Of a DNA stretch of 64,000 nt, positions 22,879 to 35,199 are shown piece by piece (the first letter of the stretch is position 1; each line of letters starts with the position of its first letter). The DNA comes from Parus major (lineage: Eukaryota > Chordata > Aves > Passeriformes > Paridae). The notes beneath the pieces were generated by a model. The model made no database searches. It saw only the letters and a list, made by a program, of their open reading frames with translations, and was not told the origin of the DNA. The stretch spans positions 3,062,605-3,126,604 of the forward strand of contig NC_031796.1 in the NCBI RefSeq assembly GCF_001522545.3. Reading direction: 5' to 3'. The translations under genes and the position numbers were made by a program.

Positions 22879-24690
22879 GTGAGTTTCCTTCAGAAATAAA
22901 GTTGCACCTTCTATTTTTATCTTTCCAGCAGCTCTGAAGTGGTACAATATTCTGATTTACTGCTGCTTCTGGTGCAAGCCAGAATAGCTGTCACACACAA
23001 TTACAGAGTGCAGCACTTGCTTATCAATTAAATCATCTGCTGGTGCCTTGCTCTACAGAGTGGGAATTTGTACTTGGAGTGAAACAAAAGGAGAGCGAGG
23101 CGTGGGGGGTGAGGGGAGAACAGTGCTCAAGGGAGGAAAAAAGGGAAAAAAGGCAGCAGTGTTTATGCAAGAAAGCTACACTGAGCTAATAAAATCTGCT
23201 TTAGACATCTGTTTGGTGTGATTATATAACTCTGGCTTTAAATTCTCCAGTCAGTTGGAGCAGGCTGGAAGCACAGGGGAGTGATAACCTGCAGGGGGAT
23301 CAGGGCAGGAGGCTTGGGCAGTGCTTGTCTGGAGCCTGCAGGAACAAGTGCAGGAGGGGACAGAAGTGGGAAGGGAAAGTGAGTGGAAGTGAAGGATGCA
23401 CATGGTAGAAAACATTTGCTGGGAAAGCTGTTCTGTGGAATATCACTGGAGTCATTTAATGGTTTAGGATTTGTGTAACTTCCCATGTCAGAAGAAGGAG
23501 AGTTACTGAGGGAATAATTCATAATTTCTTTTACCTTGGGATTAATTTTACCTTTAATTTCCAAGTACAACCAGTGTGATCAGACTGGAGCCCATGTAGC
23601 ACAAGCAGGTTATGTTCTGGAGTCTTTGCTGAGCAATTCCTGACAGACATCCCTGATTTCAGGAGGTTTTGGAGGAGAAAATACAAGGTGCTGTTTTAGT
23701 GGTTGAACCTTCTGAACTACCAGTGGCTGACAAATGGTGTAAAAGAAAACTGAAATGTGGAAGGAATCACAGATAGTTCAGGCTTAGATCTTACATGGAA
23801 CCAAAAGAGTTGAGGTGGTGAGGCCCTGGCACAGGCTGCCAGAGCTGCCCCATCCCTGGGAGTGTCCAGGGCCAGGTTGGACAGGGCTTGGAGCAGCCTG
23901 GGGCTGTGGAAGGTGTCCCTGCCATGGCAGAGGTGGAATTGGATGTCTTTTAAAAGGTTCTGTTCCATGACTGGGATTTGAGCATGGCTCCATACAGGGA
24001 TTTGCAGGTTGTGGGTTGATCCCAGAGCCTGCAGGTTGAGTGCAGCTTCCCAGGGTGGGATCTGGAGCTCAGGGAACATCTGCATGGGATCACTGAATGG
24101 GAAAATTTTGGACCTTTTCCATGAGGACAGAGCACTGCCTGCCTTGAGACTTGAAGAGATGAAACCCTGAAACAGGGACCTCCTGGAGTGCTGTTCCTGT
24201 GGGAATAGAGGAAGGAAGGAATCTAAAGTGTGTGTGTTTCTGTGTGCATTGATTTCCAGGGGAGCTCCCCAGTCACTACTCAGAGGCTGCTCTGGAATTC
24301 AGACTCCACCAAGAGAGGGGCAGACTGCACAGATTAAAAACAAACCTGAATTTCTCTAGGATTTAACATAAACACACACACTCAGTTTTGGAGGCAGAAT
24401 CCTGAGTGTAGCCCCTGAATTTGTGTCATCTGTCCCCTGCCCAAGTGCTGTGAGGTGTCTCAGGCAGCACCTGCACAGCTCCAGGAGCTCTCTGAAGCCA
24501 GCTGTGTTGTTCCTGTGCTGGAGGTGGGAGCTGGGCCCAAGGATCCAAGTCTCACACTCTGCTCCTGCAGGGCTGGATTAGCATCTGCTGTGTCTGTAGG
24601 AGTGCAGGGATGCTGATTCCACAGTTACCAGCACCTCACAGAAGGACTTTGCTACTTTGAAATTAACTCTGGTTTTCCTTTATTTTTTAG
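22879..24690 (+). other. MYO1D: MYO1D intron 12
   Basis: This phase 2 intron contains one sense CR1 (23818-23962). The remainder is unique with no gene, and it ends in a TTTATTTTTTAG acceptor. Confidence 0.85.
23818..23962 (+). mobile_element. CR1 LINE 3' fragment
   Basis: The sense fragment has GGCCCTGGCACAGGCTGCC, CATCCCTGGGAGTGTCCAG, and GGTGTCCCTGCCATGGCAGAGGTGGAATTGGATG-type blocks. It lacks a clear terminal octamer repeat, so the 3' end is eroded. Confidence 0.8.
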
Positions 24691-24765
24691 TTACTCAGTC
24701 ACTGGATTTATTGACAAAAACAAGGACACTTTATTTCAAGACTTCAAACGCCTCATGTACAACAG
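24691..24765 (+). CDS. MYO1D: MYO1D exon 13 (residues 513-538)
   Basis: The first base completes Ile513, then 24 codons beginning [20 protein letters not shown] and ending LMYN, plus two bases of Ser538. The acceptor is TATTTTTTAG and the donor [21 protein letters not shown] is the conserved lower 50-kDa helix-loop. Confidence 0.95.
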
Positions 24766-26166
24766 GTAAGAATATTAATGAGGTGAATTTTATTCTGATT
24801 TGTCAGAATCCTTTTTTGTGGAGTGATGCTGTCAGAGACTCAGGTTTTCAGTGATTCTGTCTTCAGTGTGAGTGAATAAACATTGCTTTGGGATTTGATC
24901 TTTGTACATCTCCCGTGACCCAGAGGCTGTTAGTTGGATTTTTCAGGTTAAAGTCCTTATTCTGTACATGTTGTTTCTGTTCTGATGCAGCCTGTAACTG
25001 AACAGAATTTAAAGTGTTGGGTTTTTTTTAAACCATCTGATTGTGCAATCAAGATAGTGCAGAGCTTGCTTGTGCTGCCTGATTTGTCATTAACCCATTG
25101 CAGATTTATCATCACTGCTCTGTCTGTAATCAGTGCTAAAGATACTGTGGAGCTTTGGTCAACAACAGAAATCCTTGGCCTCACCTAAACCACCCTGTTT
25201 TGAAAGAAAATGGGGAAATAGGTTTGAATCCTTTCATGTCTGCAGTGATTGAGAAGTGCAAACCATGAGGTCACATGTTGGGCAAGCAAAAGTTGCCTTG
25301 AGAAGCAGATTTGAAATCCTATCATGTGGCTGGAAGTGTCCATGGAGCTGTTTTTCTTCACCTGGCATTAAACACGTCCCCATTTTGTAATCTGGAGCTT
25401 TTGGGGGCTCTGCTCAGAGCACAGTGGGCACAAACACCCTGTGGTGGGCACTGTTTACCTGTGCAGGTGTTGGTGTTCAGTCCTTTGGGGTGTCTGGCTG
25501 TGCTCCCCTGAGCAGTCTCACTGTTCCTGTTTTCAACATTTCCCATTGACCAGAAACCTTGCAAAATATTTGCTGTGTGGTTTTATCAGATTTGGCCTGT
25601 TTTCTGTAAAGTCTCTGGAAAATCCTGTTCCCAAACACCTCTTCCAGCACATTAAAGCCTGTGATAGGTTGGCCATTGGATTGCTGTAAATGTGCTCAGT
25701 TTTTGTCTGTTCCTGAACTCTTGCCATCCATCAGGGCCAGTTTACCTCACCCTGAACCTTTCAAAAATACAGGATAAAATGTATAAATTACTTTATATAT
25801 CAGGAAAGGTGTAGAAATGCAGGTTGAACACAGGGAGGGTGGTGTGGGTCTCGCTCTCTGTGTTGATTAAATTCTTTCTGTTGTGCCAGTGAGGCAGCCC
25901 CTGCCTTTGATGGATCATTCTGGGGGATTTTCACTGTCTTATTCCTACACATCCTGATCTGAAGGGAGAATGTGCTGGTTGTTTTTCCAGAATGTTCAGT
26001 TGTAAGCTTGAACTTGCTCTTAAGAGCACAAAATGTTGTCCCAGGAGTGTCACCCTGGCTTGGGTGATGCCCTGTGAGCTGGAAGCAGCAGTGGGTCTGG
26101 GTAGAATCCAATCCCACTCAGTGGTGGAAGTGCTGGGAGACTGCAATTAAAGAGACTCTCTCGTAG
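24766..26166 (+). other. MYO1D: MYO1D intron 13
   Basis: This phase 2 intron of 1401 bases has no repeat family or gene recognised. Its acceptor (ACTCTCTCGTAG) uses TAG. Confidence 0.85.
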
Positions 26167-26299
26167 CTCCAACCCTGTGTTGAAGATGATGTGGCCTGAA
26201 GGGAAACTGAGCATCACTGAGGTCACCAAGAGACCTCTGACAGCAGCTACTCTGTTCAAGAACTCCATGATTGCACTGGTGGACAACCTGACACTGAAG
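26167..26299 (+). CDS. MYO1D: MYO1D exon 14 (residues 538-582)
   Basis: The first base completes Ser538, then 44 codons beginning [17 protein letters not shown] and ending ALVDNLTLK. The acceptor is CTCTCGTAG and the donor AAG|GTAAAG. It covers loop 2, which is short and carries KRPLT as in MYO1D, and the start of the SH1 region helix (ATLFKNSM). It is followed by a 10-kb intron. Confidence 0.95.
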
Positions 26300-27189
26300 G
26301 TAAAGATTCCTGTCTCAAAATTGACTCTGACTTCTGATGAGAAGAGTGTGGCTTCTCCCTGGAGAGATTCCCACCTTCCCATCGCTGCCATCTGTCAGGA
26401 GCTGAGCTGATCAAAGGCAGAGGAGCCTTGTCTGTGCCAAACAAGAGCTTTTGGCTGGGCAGGTCTCAAGGGAGGGTCACCTCCATCCCCCATGAAGAAG
26501 GTAGATTTTTGGTTCCTCCATGACCAGTGCATCTTTCACTCGTGGGAAATCCAGTCTGTCTTAGGTAGTAATTATTGTATCAAATCATCTTTAGCAAAGC
26601 TCTTTGAGCAGGGGGCCCAGAGGGTGCTGTTCATGGTGGAGAGATTCTCTCTGGCTTCCCATGCCAATGGGAATACAACACAGACAGACCTGTGTGAGTT
26701 CCTTCTTTCCTCCTCTTTGCCATGCCAGAGGGTGAGGAGGGAAGGCTTTTATTTCACCAGATATTTCAGTTTTATGGTAGAAGGCACTGATTGGGCAAGC
26801 ACCACATGGTGTGATGGAAGGTGGGGAAGGGAGTATCCTGGGAAGGGGCTGTTGGAGCAGCACAGCTGAGCAAGCACTGGGATCTCTCGTGAGCTGAGAT
26901 CCCTGAGGAGTATTGGGGTGTTACTGGAGCTGGGTGGCCTTGCTGGACTCCTGGCACTGGGGTACAGCCAACAAGGGATGAACAGAGAGCCCAGGGTGCT
27001 GGGGTGTGTTCACATTCAGAATAATTAAGCAATAGGGAGCAAAGTGCTCTGAGTGTCTTCTTGGGAGTTGTGGGAGCAAAAGAAATGGGTCAGAGCACGG
27101 CCACCCAGTGCTGGCTGTGCACAGGAAGAGAGAGCTGCCCTCACTTCTTGTTTCCAGAGTTAGGACATGAAATCACACCTGATTTATAG

Positions 27190-27402
27190 GGTCTCTCCAG
27201 AGGTGCTGGCACTGCCCAGGCTCCCCAGGGAATGGTCGTGGCCCCATGGCTGCCAGAGGTGCAGGAGCAGTTGGACAATGCTGGACAATGCTCCTAGGAA
27301 TGCATGGGGTGGGATTGCTGGGGTGTCTGTGCAGAGCCAGGAGTTTGACTGGATGATCTCTGGGGGTCCTCCCAACTGAGGATATTCTGTGATTCCATGA
27401 TT
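27190..27402 (+). mobile_element. CR1 LINE, 3' end complete
   Basis: The sense CR1 has AGAGGTGCTGGCACTGCCC, GGGGTGTCTGTGCAGAGCC, GATGATCTCTGGGGGTCC and the 3' terminus GATATTCTGTGATTCCATGA. An internal ACAATGCTGG duplication (TTGGACAATGCTGGACAATG, around 27278) is peculiar to this copy. Confidence 0.88.
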
Positions 27403-28494
27403 GTGCATTTTTGTGTTCCTGTACTGGAGTGGGTTTGATCTGAGCTCTGCAGGAGGGTCTGGGACCCAGCCAAGCTGCCTGGAGGTGCCAGCTGAGCTGA
27501 GCAGTGGCAATTGGAGCCCCATGGCTCTCCCCAGAATGTTTTGCCTCAGGACTCCTGAGAAGATGCCCCTGTGAGCCCACAGGGCTTGCTAAAATAGCCA
27601 CCAGTAGTCAAAATTCAGAGAGTGCCTGTACAGGCAGAGAGGAGCTTTCCTGGATGGCAAATCATGGAGCTGGGAAGGTGGCTGTGACCCTGTGGGGATG
27701 GGGACAGACCTCAGTGTGCTTCCCAAGGAGTCAAGATTGATCTGATCTGTCCATCTTCCAAATAATGTGCTGGCTGGCCCTGACCTGAATCTGGTACAGG
27801 TGTCAGGAGCTGCCAGAAGCCCAGGGAGTCGCTTTGTGTTGTGAGAGGAGCACTTGTGGAAGGAAAAGTTTCTCCTTGGTGCTGCTGGTTGTTATTGCAG
27901 GTCCTACAGCGTGGCCATGGTCACTTCTGCCCAGCACAGTGTGGGAGCCTGAGGCAGCCCAGGAGGGGATTCAGGACAGCAAGAGCCACTGGGGGTGTTG
28001 TGGGGAGGGCTGTGATCAGGGCAAAGCAGGGAGCTGGGAGTGGGCAGGTTCAGCAGGCATCTGTGGAAAAATTTCCTTTCCTTGTTTATTGGAAAAATTA
28101 TTCCAGACCACCTGGTAGGTGTAAAAATAGAATAGTCCAGAGAATGCTGTGCACTGTGGTGGTTTGAACAATCCCTGCAGCTCCCAGCAGGGCATGGAGA
28201 GTTTAAATCCCATCTTATCCATCTTGAATCAGTGGGTACCAGCATTGCTTACTGAACGCTGCCTGACTTGGGTGGAATTAATTTACATCAGTCCATTTAT
28301 CATCAGTATCTCCATCACAAATACCAGACTTTTTCCAGGGGTAGGCACAACCAGGAGCTGTTTCCAAGTCAAATTCACTGGGAGGTTCCTGTGTGAGTCT
28401 CTGTAATCCTTTCCTATTCTTTACCTGTCCTAAACTTTCATTGATAAACTTGTATTGAAGCTGTTGGTGGTTTCCTGATTTTGGAGGAAAGAAG

Positions 28495-28883
28495 ATTTCA
28501 TTAGTATTGAGGTACCAGTGCTGATAAGCATAATTTAAACTCTCTGTGCTCCAAAACCAGATTTCATGGAGTCACAGAACTGTTCAGGCTGGAAAAGCCC
28601 TCTGAGATTGAGTCAAGTTGATCTCCAGCGTGGCCAAGGCCACCACTGACCCCTGTCCCCAAGTGCCACATCCACGCCTTTTTTAAAAACTTTCAGGGAT
28701 TCCCACACCATTGCCCTGGGAAGCCTCTTCCAGGGCTGGAAAACCCTTTCCATGAAGAAATTTTCCCATTATCCACACTGAACCTCCCCTGGCCCAGCCT
28801 GAGGCTGTTCCCTCTCATCCTGTCCCTGTTCCCTGGGAGCAGAGCCTGACCCCACCTGGCTGCCCTCTCCTGCCAGGGACTTG
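28495..28883 (-). mobile_element. Antisense CR1 plus ~70 bp non-CR1 flank (left arm of inverted pair)
   Basis: Reading the minus strand, CR1 sequence starts at 28883 (5'-truncated inside CCTGGCAGGAG) and ends near 28566 at CTGTGACTCCATGAAAT. About 65-70 bases of further sequence (to ~28495) then match, in inverted orientation, the sequence that follows the CR1 at 30726. The matching flank includes GATAAGCATAATTTAAACT. Sharing DNA beyond the CR1 terminus means the two are not independent insertions. Confidence 0.8.
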
Positions 28884-29827
28884 TGTTGGTCAGACCCATC
28901 CTGCAGCCAGGCTTGTGTCACTTCAAAGGGTCTAAATTTTGGGGAGGTTCCTTAGATAAGGCTCCTGAACACAACCTTTGTGTACTTCAAGCAGTAAATC
29001 AGAGTGTAGAGAGTTCTGTCTGGCTGCTGTGCCCTGAGCATCTCTGTCAGGTGACTTTTGGGACAGTTAATGATATGCACATGTAATTAGCAAGCCAATA
29101 ATTGGGTATTCAGGCCATGCCAGCAAGATGCTGGTTATGCACAAAGAATTGGATAGTCTGCCTCAGGCTCTTCCTTCTGCTGGGGCTGGAACCACTGCTG
29201 GTGAAGCCACTCTCTGTTTTGGGGACATCACTGCAGTTCCCAGGTGCTCTCATCCTTCCCTGGGGCTCTTACTCATTTTGCCCGTGCTGAATTTGGGAAT
29301 GAAGTTGCAGTAATGGGGAATCAACAGTGACACTCTCTTGACTGTGGCTTGGACCCTGCAGGACTTTTTTGGGAAGCCTGTGGTCACAGCTGATGGAAAC
29401 AGCTCTGAACACAAACTGCTGAGGTTTAGGGATGTCAGAGGAATAAGGTTCCTTAGGGGAGGTGACACCAGTTCATGTTATTCTCAGCTGTTTCTCAAAA
29501 GCCAAGTTGCAGATAGGCTCGAGTTTTGTGCAGCTTGAGCTGATGATTTATTGATATTACCTGGTGTGCCCAGTGCAGTCAGTGCTCCTTGTCTCACCTC
29601 GGCTGTTCTGCCTCAGTGCTTCTCTGAAAACTCCCTTAGACCACATTTATACGCTCAATTTCTGTAGTCCATGAACAGAATGGCAGCCTGAGAGCTCCTC
29701 TTTATTGATAATCATGCTTGGCCTCCCTGGAAAGCTGCAGGGGTTTTGGCTGTAGCAAGAGTATCTTTAAAACCATCCTTTGGGGGAATAGTCTCCAAAA
29801 GTGCAAATTTGGTGGGCAGGATCTTGG

Positions 29828-29930
29828 AGTTTTAGAATTGTCAAGGCTGGAAAAGACATTTAATTAAGATTATTGAGTTCAGCCATCAGCTCAGCACCAC
29901 CAGAATATCAATGTCAGTGGGTACCATAGC
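29828..29930 (-). mobile_element. CR1 LINE 3' end (antisense, degraded)
   Basis: TTTTAGAATTGTCAAGGCTGG followed by AAAAGACATTTAATTAAGAT and TTGAGTTCAGCCATC resembles an old, diverged reverse-strand CR1 terminus. It is more AT-rich than the other copies, consistent with greater age. Confidence 0.65.
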
Positions 29931-30278
29931 TGCAGCATTAGTGGTTATTTAACTTTTCTGCTATTTAAAATAACAACATTTAAAGTTGTCTTTTGTTGCT
30001 GTTCCAGTTTAAACCTGGAATCTGGTGGTGAAGCAGAGCTCTGCAGTCTCTGAGAGCAGGGGCAGGTGTTGTGGCTACTGGGATGTTCCAGGAGCTTCCC
30101 TAGGGTCAATGCCATGGCACTGATGCTGGTAACAGTGCAGGGGCTGTTCTCAAATCTGGTTTTAATTTCAGCTTCTGCAAACACGAGTCCATGTGGACAC
30201 TGGACATGTGGCTGGAAATGCCACACCTCCAGTCCTGGGGGCGGTTTTGGGGCTCCCATAACAAGAAAGACATTGAGG

Positions 30279-30790
30279 GCTGGAGCATGTCCAGGGCAGG
30301 GAGTGGAGCTGGGAAGGGGCTGGAGCCCCAGGAGGGGCTGAGGGAGCTGGAAAGGGGCTCAGGCTGGAGCAGAGGAGGCTCAGGGGGCCCTTGTGGCTCT
30401 GCACAAGTCCCTGGCAGGAGGGGACAGCCGGGGGGGTCGGGCTCTGCTCCCAGGAACAGGGACAGGAGGAGAGGGAACGGCCTCAGGCTGGGCCAGGGGA
30501 GATTTAGGTTGGATACTGGGAAATTTCTCCATGGAAAAGGTGGTCAGGCATTGGCACAGCTTCCCAGGACAGAGGTAAAGTCCCTGTCCATGGAGGATTT
30601 AAAAGCTGTGTGGATGTGGCACTTGGGGACAGGGGTCAGTGGTGGCCTCAGCAGTGCTGGGGATCAGCTGGATTCCATGATCTCAGAGAGTTTTTCCAGC
30701 CTGAACAATTCTGTGACTCCATGAAATCCGATTTTGGAGCACACTAAGTTTAAATTATGCTTATCAGCACTGGTATCTCAATGTTGCTGA
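30279..30790 (+). mobile_element. CR1 LINE, long copy, plus ~65 bp shared flank (right arm)
   Basis: The sense CR1 runs from about 30279 to the 3' terminus AATTCTGTGACTCCATGAA (30726). The next ~65 bases (to 30790, with AATTATGCTTATCAGCACTGG) match the flank at 28495-28565 in inverted orientation. Positions 30304-30501 are identical by eye to 60564-60761, while the sequence after 30501 differs clearly from that other copy. Confidence 0.88.
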
Positions 30791-31884
30791 AATCCTCCAG
30801 ATTTCCAGAATCTTTTGGGCAAAAACTTCCCATAGGTAGGAAGAAGTACTCTGCTTTTTCCAAAACCAAACCACTCAAAACAAAAACTGGCTTTTCAAGT
30901 CGCTGTGTGCCATTTCTCAAGCCCATGTTTTACTGCCCAAGCTCTTTTCTCTGTGGTGCATTTTTTTGGATGGCTGTTTTGTAAATCCTGACACAGGAAG
31001 CCTGTGGCAGCCCCAGCTGTGACTGATGATCTTCTCTGGGAACTCTGGACAAGCATCTCCTCGTTTCTTTTCTTTTTTTCCTCCTCCTCTGTAACTCCCT
31101 TTGTCTGATTCTTCCTTCCATCTCTCCCTTCTCCTATCCAGGCTGACAGGCTTCACCTCTGCTAAGTTATAATGTCACCACTGTGACTGATTGGACACAT
31201 CCAGCAAAATTTGTCAGTCCTATCCCATCCTTTCTCTCATATAAGAAGCTGTAAAGTACAGAAAATAAACCACTCAAGAAAGAGTTTGATTAGGGTGCAA
31301 TGGCTTAGAACTGGTTTGGTTTCTCTTTAACACTTAAAAATCTAAAAATCATTCAGCTTGATTGAAAAAAAAAATAAAATCAGCTGCAATTAGACATCTA
31401 AAGAGCTTTCAAAGCTGAGGCCTTTGTGTCTCTGCATTTCAGTTCTTGCCTTTACAAACTGCAGTTCTCTGACAGCAAGAATGGGAGCTGCATAATTATC
31501 CCCCTGAAGAGCTGGGGCTGGGGGGATTGGAGGCATGGAATAATCTACTTTAGAATTTACACCAGGAGCTGTCGTTTCTGAGAGGCTTTAATTACACTGT
31601 AATTGCACTGATAGATGATCTCCTGTCTGTGCAGGCACTTCCCATTCCTGCTTTCCAAAGGATTTCAGCCTTTTTTATATCAAATGCAGGCACAGTCACT
31701 GCCCTTTGTGCTGGACCTGAAGTCACAGATTTGAGGGGTTTTGAGAGGTTTTGCATTTTTGAGTGGCTGAGCTGTGCCTGACAGCCCAGGCTGTGCTGGG
31801 GGCTGTGTGACAGCCCTGGGGTACAGCTGGGAGCTGGCTGCCCTTGTGTCAGCAGTGAATGAGTGACATGTCCTGAACGAGTGA

Positions 31885-32040
31885 CATGTCCAGAGAAGCT
31901 GTGGCTGCCCCATCCCTGGAAGTGTCCAGGGCCAGGTTGGAGCCACCAGGGATTGTAGAAGGTGTTCCTGCCCATGGCAGGGGGTGGCTCTGGGTGATCT
32001 TCACAGTCTCTTCCAACCCAAACCATTCCATGCTTCTTTA
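31885..32040 (+). mobile_element. CR1 LINE 3' fragment
   Basis: The sense fragment has GAAGCTGTGGCTGCCCCATC, GGAAGTGTCCAGGGCCAGG, GTGTTCCTGCCCATGGCAGG and CCAACCCAAACCATTCCATG near the 3' end. Confidence 0.82.
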
Positions 32041-32664
32041 ATTTGGATGCTCTGTTCCCAAGGTGTTGAAGTTCTGTGGATTGAATGTGGAATATTTGTG
32101 ATACCAACCCCCTCAAGAGATTTAGATGGTTTATATTAATCCTGCCACCAGATGCAGCCTGGGCAGGTCTGGCTTGGCCTGGCACCATCTGGTGTTGGTG
32201 ACCCTGCTCCTGACACAGGGAGAGGTTTGTCCCTCGTGGTGTGGATGGGGAAGTGGCCCAGGGTGAAGATCAGCAGGAGGGGAAGGGGAAAAGTGCTGCC
32301 CACACACCTTCACAGCTCTGGGCTCTTTCTCAGCATCCAAGTCCAGGTGTAATTCTGAGTTCTCTGTATATCCCACATTTCCCTAACCAGCTCATTCCCA
32401 GTCAAATGGGAGCCAGGTTTTAGCAGATTGCTGCAGCCATACACACAGCGAGTTCTGAGAGCTGCCAGGAGACTCTTGAGTGAATGAAGATCCTTGGAAA
32501 CCTTCTCACCTTCCATGCAGGGAGGATTTCCAGGAGAAAGCCAAAAAAATTAATATGGAAATACCTAAATCTCTTAAAATTGTACCAACTCATTATGTGT
32601 CACGTTTCTCTCCTTAAGGAAAGGGTAACAAGTGTCACTGGGATGGGCTGAGTGGAAAAGAATG

Positions 32665-32984
32665 ATCTCTACAGCTCCCTGCAGGAGGGGACACAGGCAG
32701 GGGTCAGGCTCTGCTCTCAGGGAACAAGTGACAGGAGAAGAGGAAATGGCCTCAGATTGTGCCAGGAGAGGCTTAGATTGGATATCAGGAAAACTTTTTT
32801 TACTGAATGGATTGTCCAGCCCTGCTACAGCTGCTCAGGGCAGTGGTGGAGTCACCATCCCTGGAAATGCTCAAAACCGTGTGGATGTAGTTTTGTGGTG
32901 AACTGATGGTGGTGCTGGGTCAGCAGTTGAATTTAATGATCTCAAAAGTCTTTTCTAACCTTAATGATTCTGTGAGTCTGTGGA
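32665..32984 (+). mobile_element. CR1 LINE, 3' end complete
   Basis: The sense copy belongs to the same longer type as 30279: CTCCCTGCAGGAGGGGACA, GAGGAAATGGCCTCAG, GCCAGGAGAGGCTTAGATTGG, ending TTAATGATTCTGTGAGTCTG. It is more diverged than the 30-kb and 60-kb copies. Confidence 0.85.
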
Positions 32985-33070
32985 TTGTCATGGCAGAGGA
33001 AAATGTTCAGTGGTGGTGACCCAGCACAGAATGGAGCTTCTGCTCAGCTGTCTGATGTCACATCGTGGAA

Positions 33071-33357
33071 AAATCATGGAATGGTTTAGGTTGGAACAGA
33101 CCTCAAAGCTCATCTCAGAATCATGGAATATCCTGAGCTGGAAAGGACCCCTAAGGATCATTGATCCAACTCCTGGCCCTGCACAGACATCCCAACAATC
33201 CCACCCTGTGCATCCCTGGGAGCGGTGTCCAAACATTCCTGGAGCTCCTTGGGCCCTGACCATTCCCTGGTCAGTGCCTGATGATCTCACTGCACCCCCT
33301 GCCATGGGCAGGGACACCTTCCACTAGACCAGCTTGCTCCAAGCCTGCCCAACCTGG
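33071..33357 (-). mobile_element. CR1 LINE (antisense) split by a second CR1
   Basis: The outer element reads AATCATGGAATGGTTTAGGT to 33117, is interrupted, and resumes near 33290 with CCCCCTGCCATGGGCAGGGA and CTTGCTCCAAGCCTGCC. The two halves match one continuous CR1 3' region as seen in other copies here. The interruption (33118-33283) is itself a CR1. Confidence 0.8.
33118..33283 (-). mobile_element. Nested CR1 inside CR1 33071-33357
   Basis: The inserted antisense CR1 starts at GAATCATGGAATATCCTGAG and ends near CAGTGCCTGATG. The six bases ATCTCA occur at 33112-33117 and again at 33284-33289, a plausible short target-site duplication. It belongs to the subfamily at 4520 and 11660, so that subfamily was active after the outer one. 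Confidence 0.75.
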
Positions 33358-35199
33358 CCTTGGGGAACCGTGTCCGTGGTGCTCCTTCCTCATCCGAGCC
33401 CCCTGCTCTGGGAAGAGCTGGAGGAGGAGAGCGCTGCCCTCGGGCCCAGCTGGGAGCTGGCAGTGCTTCCCTGTGTGCAGGGAGAGGAGCCAGGCAAGGC
33501 TGGCCATGAGCAGGTCCTGACACACTTGGGGAGCTCTGGAGTCGCTGGGAGAAGGGAGATGGTGCAGAACAGATGCTGCCAACAAACCCTCCTGTTTCTC
33601 ACTCCTCACACCCATCCCTGCTCCTGAGCTGCTGCTGGGAGGGTGGGCAGTGCCAGCTTCATGTGGGTGCTTGGCTCAGCTTTTGCTGTCTATCCCCACC
33701 CCAAGGACAGCCCTCTTGGAGAAATCACAGCCTGGTGCTGCTGTTGCCATCCTTAGGAAAGCAGGGAAACCTTCCAGCCCAAGAGCTCCCCTGGAAGATC
33801 CAGAGCTTTCAGGATAGGAGGCTCTGCTTTCCAAGGCTTCCCTCTCCTGGCTCACACTCATCGCTGGGCTGGCCCTTGGTGCTGCAAAGGTTCAGGTTGT
33901 GTTAGGTTTAGCCACGACAGCCACAGATGAACCTGTTCCCTCAGCATTACTGGAGGGAAATGGTAATTTGGGGCCTTTCGCATTATCCTGAGATTGGTTA
34001 AGTGACTTCAAATCACAGAAATAAGGCTGAATAGACAAATCATAGAAAATAGGGCTGAGGGGGAGTGCATCTAATTCACCTCCTGTTTGAGGACACCTCT
34101 CTGTATCTTCCTTTTGCAGGCTCTTCTCTCCACTGATGGATGTTCCCTCCTTCCTACAGGCATTCTGTTCCCACTCCTTGTTTTCCTGAAGCTTAATTTG
34201 AATTTTTATACTGTGGTTAAAGCCATGACTTCTTTGTCCTAAAGCTGAATGTTGGCATTTGCATATATCCATCCTTTAAATACACAGAATCTCCCACCAG
34301 GGGGGTTCTGTGCCTCCTTGGTCCTTCTAGGCTAAACCCACAATTCCTCTGAGTCACATTTGCTGAATTTTTGATCTTTCTTGTTCTTTTTTGCCCTGAC
34401 TCATATTCCCACTTGAACTGCAGTGCCCTGGCTGCATGGGATGCTCAGAGAACTAGAAATGTGTTGGGTTTTTTGTCTTGCAATTTTCCTGTTCCTGTGC
34501 CCTTTCCTGGAAAAACATGGAAACATAGATTTGCCTGACATCAGCTGGAGCTCCTGGATCTCTTTAGCACCAGGGTCAAATCAGTTTTTCATTCTTTATT
34601 AAGCAACTGTTTCTGCTAAACGTGCAGAAATCGTTGCCTTTGTTCTCACTATATTAATCCCCTTTTATTTTCCCCAGACTATTCCTCCCCTTTGTTACCA
34701 CTGTGGGTTCCTAAGCTCTCCAGGAGTGCTTGGAACAGAACAGGCTCCTCTGGAGAGTTCCTAGGCTCTTCCTTTTGAGATCCCTCAGGTTCCTCATGGC
34801 AGTGTTAGAGGTTCTTTCACAGGCATTTGCTTCATCTGGTCCAGACTGCAGGAAGGTCATTGCTGGTGATCAGTTGTGGTTATCAAAGGTGACATTTTGT
34901 CATGGTAAGATGTCACCCAGGCTGTTTTTCTCCCTTTATCCCCACATCAGGACTGCCTTTGGAATGCTGCAGTTTGTGTGTATCTGTGATGTTCTCTGAA
35001 GGTCTCTGGCCATACTGGGACCTTCTGAGCTCCCTGGGATCCTCTTGGGGTTCTCTCTGAGGCTGGGGCTGGGCGGGCTCTGCCAGCCTGCAGGATGTGC
35101 TGCTCCTTTTGCAAGGGCTACTTAAAAAGTTTTATCTATTAATATTAGAAGAATGTGATTTGAAAAGCTGTGGTGGGCTTTAGATGAAACTGTACCAGG

